A DNA stretch of 33,834 nt. It comes from Trichosphaerium sp. ATCC 40318 (taxonomy: Eukaryota > Discosea > Flabellinia > Trichosidae). Shown here piece by piece: positions 32,015-33,834 of the stretch. Made by a program: the position numbers and the translations under genes. Under the pieces are notes generated by a model. The model was not told where the DNA came from, made no database searches, and saw only the letters and a program-made list of their open reading frames with translations. The number at the start of each line of letters is the position of its first letter. The first letter of the stretch is position 1. The DNA lies in contig JALMLS010000238.1 of assembly GCA_038496445.1 (NCBI GenBank), positions 1-33,834 of the forward strand, in the 5' to 3' direction.

Positions 32015-33581
32015 TCAGAACTCCATATCCATCATATCATCACTATCTTCTCCATTGTGAAGTTGGAGGTACATCCGTAAAAGATTAGGTATATTTTCTT
32101 CACCATTTTGTATACAACGCGCAATAAAATTACGAATAATCTCTGAGTAAAAGAGTAAGAACAAAAAACATCAGAAATTTAAAGCAGTTTTTTTTGCATT
32201 TCTTGGTCCATTTACCTTCATCATGCTGAGGAGGTTGGTTATCCATTTGATTATCGCCTGCGCCTTCTATTACTATAGAACATATTTGTTAGAACCATTC
32301 ATGGACGTAAAAGTATCACTTTAAAAAAACTAGTAATTTTTTCAAGCATACCTTGATTACATCGCATAGCCTCACACCATTGATCAGCCACACCAACGCC
32401 AAGTTCTGTATCATGACTTTCCATATCTTTAGGTGTTATACCCTCTGGCTTTAATGGCATATTCCACGAAGTGAATATAACCTGAAACAAAAAAAAATTA
32501 AAAAACCAATTTCACCTCAAAGACACAAGTACTGCACGTGACTGCTTTCCCTGTACTGGATATCCTCATAACAACGTACCCAACAACTTTGTAACATAAA
32601 TCCCCAATTATCTTTATGGCGGCTAACTACATAAGCCGGGAAATGTCCAATCTGTATAAACGACCCTACATACAAGTAAGTCATTACTCATTTTTTCCTC
32701 TCTCAACGAGTTCATTGAAATCCCCTGGTTTAGTACTAAAACAACAAAAAAGAGAAAAAGTGACTTGACGTCTAAATTAATCAAAGCTACTTGACACGTC
32801 TTTCGTAATTAAAAAAAACGGGATCAGTGCGTAATTTAGGTTATAACTCTTATAATATAACTTTTGTAGACCACCATAAAGTAAATGAAGCCATTACAGA
32901 GGTGTCATACCTTTAGGTCCTTTTTTCCCAGCTGTAGATTTAACAAAACGCCATTTGAAACTAGCCCAAGCTTCTCTCTTTAGTGGTTCATTATCTAGCC
33001 TCTCTAAATCTCCATTTGGGGCATAGCGGACAATAAGCGGAGCTCTTCCACTCCACCAAGGGTCTAGTTCTGTCCAACCAGAACCTATAATCAAGTAAAC
33101 GCCAGAAGGCAACACGAGGGATCAAACAAAAGCAAGAAAATCTATTTAAATTTCCATTCGGTTTTTTTTTTGTAGACTAGAACACGCGTTGCAATTGAAC
33201 GCTTTGCTTGCAAGTAACGGTTCATAGCAATTAATTAACGAAAGTAAAGTTGTGACACCGCTAGCTTACTTCAAACGGACTAACCGTACCCGCTGTTGCT
33301 TTGTATCTGAAATTCCAGTGGAATTTTGTAAGCTCTTCCATTGTTAGAGACGTTCTGTGCGCGTCTTGAATAGAGAATATGAGAGCTTCCTTTGGTGATC
33401 TCTTACGCATTTCTATCGCCTTCTGAGGTACGTATACTTTACTACGCCATACGTCATAGCATAAGGAGTCCCATAGAAGGGGATGATCGGCTATTCCCGT
33501 CCATCTTTTGCAAACTGATCTACAGGCTTGCAAGTCCGGTATATGGAGAAATCGGAACACAGCAAAGAGCGAATCGTCCAT
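32015..33581 (-). CDS. F-box protein with conserved C-terminal WWSG/NWGF domain
   Basis: About seven exons. Exon 1 (33290-33581) carries the F-box from the start codon: LFAVFRFLHIPDLQACRSVCKRW. Next come LTKFHWNFRYKATAG and, in exon 2 (32911-33084), GWTELDPWWSGRAPLIVRYAPNG and WRFV; then FPAYVVSRH, NWGFMLQSCW, VIFTSWNMP, and an acidic C-terminus ending DMMDMEF. The W-x-FR-(Y/F)-K, DPWW-x-G, VSRH and NWGF-x-x-QSCW blocks recur in F-box proteins of several protists and algae, to my knowledge without an assigned function. It is likely an SCF substrate adaptor. The junction at 32660-32730 is unresolved: the frames for GDFNELVERGKN and GSFIQIGHFP are separated by only about 22 bp and do not join cleanly. 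It is not related in the LRR part to copies A-C. Confidence 0.75.
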
Positions 33582-33704
33582 TACTGTGCGTATTAGAAAG
33601 TGCTTGTCGAAAAAATAAACTACGGTTACCTAGCGCCTCAAATCAGTGCCTGGGTGCGCATAAACTGGTTTATACGTACTTGGTAGGATAAATTTAACAA
33701 AACA

Positions 33705-33834
33705 ATGGTTCCAAGTGCGTCCAAGTACGGTGACGATTGTACTTGCGCGTCCGAACGAGTTTTGAAGGGTGTTGCGTTGTTTTTCTAACAACAGTTAAGG
33801 TATGAAAATTGCGGAATAAATATTTGATCCGCAC
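33705..33834 (+). CDS. possible 5' end of a divergent gene (partial)
   Basis: An ATG at 33705 opens about 21 codons (MVPSASKYGDDCTCASERV) up to a possible donor after AAGG at about 33768, 124 bp upstream of the minus-strand F-box gene start, a layout like WDR11/ZNF593. The frame closes at TAA at about 33789 if not spliced, and the window ends before a second exon can be verified. Confidence 0.25.

Overview
The window is AT-rich nuclear DNA from a eukaryote, probably a unicellular one. Genes are split by many short introns, mostly about 43-110 bp, with AG acceptors and donors that are very often GTACGT/GTACGN as well as GTAAGT. Two proteins are recognisable as eukaryotic orthologues: WDR11 and the ZNF593/Bud20 zinc-finger protein. 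I cannot place the organism further. No tRNA, rRNA, CRISPR array or prokaryotic operon was seen. All gene models were spliced by hand from phase-compatible GT/AG junctions, so exon ends are predictions.

Left part (1-4400): repeat-rich and gene-poor. It holds a four-copy 80-bp TATACC satellite, a second TATACC/GGTATA tract, one unrecognised intronless ORF, a roughly 1.07-kb AT-rich block with imperfect terminal inverted repeats (containing a 24-bp tandem array and interstitial CCCTAA telomere-type repeats), and a small intronless secreted MORN_2 (YwqK-like) protein.

Middle part (4400-19400): a six-exon type I membrane protein; a WDR11 gene of about 26 exons; a divergent ZNF593 gene sharing a 121-bp promoter with WDR11; a secreted cysteine-rich protein; small uncertain ORFs; a seven-bladed RCC1 protein ending in a SAM-like domain; a decayed LRR remnant; and a membrane protein combining a PA-like ectodomain with seven predicted transmembrane segments.

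Right part (20000-33800): three paralogues of an unusual SAM - F-box - LRR protein, arranged minus, plus, minus (A, B, C). A and B are head to head, B and C tail to tail. Their exons look like mosaics: B and C are nearly identical in a late LRR exon, while A and C match better elsewhere. Copy C carries a 1-base frameshift in a homopolymer. A different F-box protein follows at the right edge.

Functional reading: F-box proteins normally recruit substrates to SCF ubiquitin ligases. The array therefore looks like a locally expanding set of candidate substrate receptors with an added SAM interaction domain, next to another SAM-bearing gene (RCC1-SAM). A 125-bp inverted repeat pair (16.72-16.84 kb and 23.99-24.11 kb) brackets the PA-7TM gene and copy A and may mark an inversion or transposition boundary.
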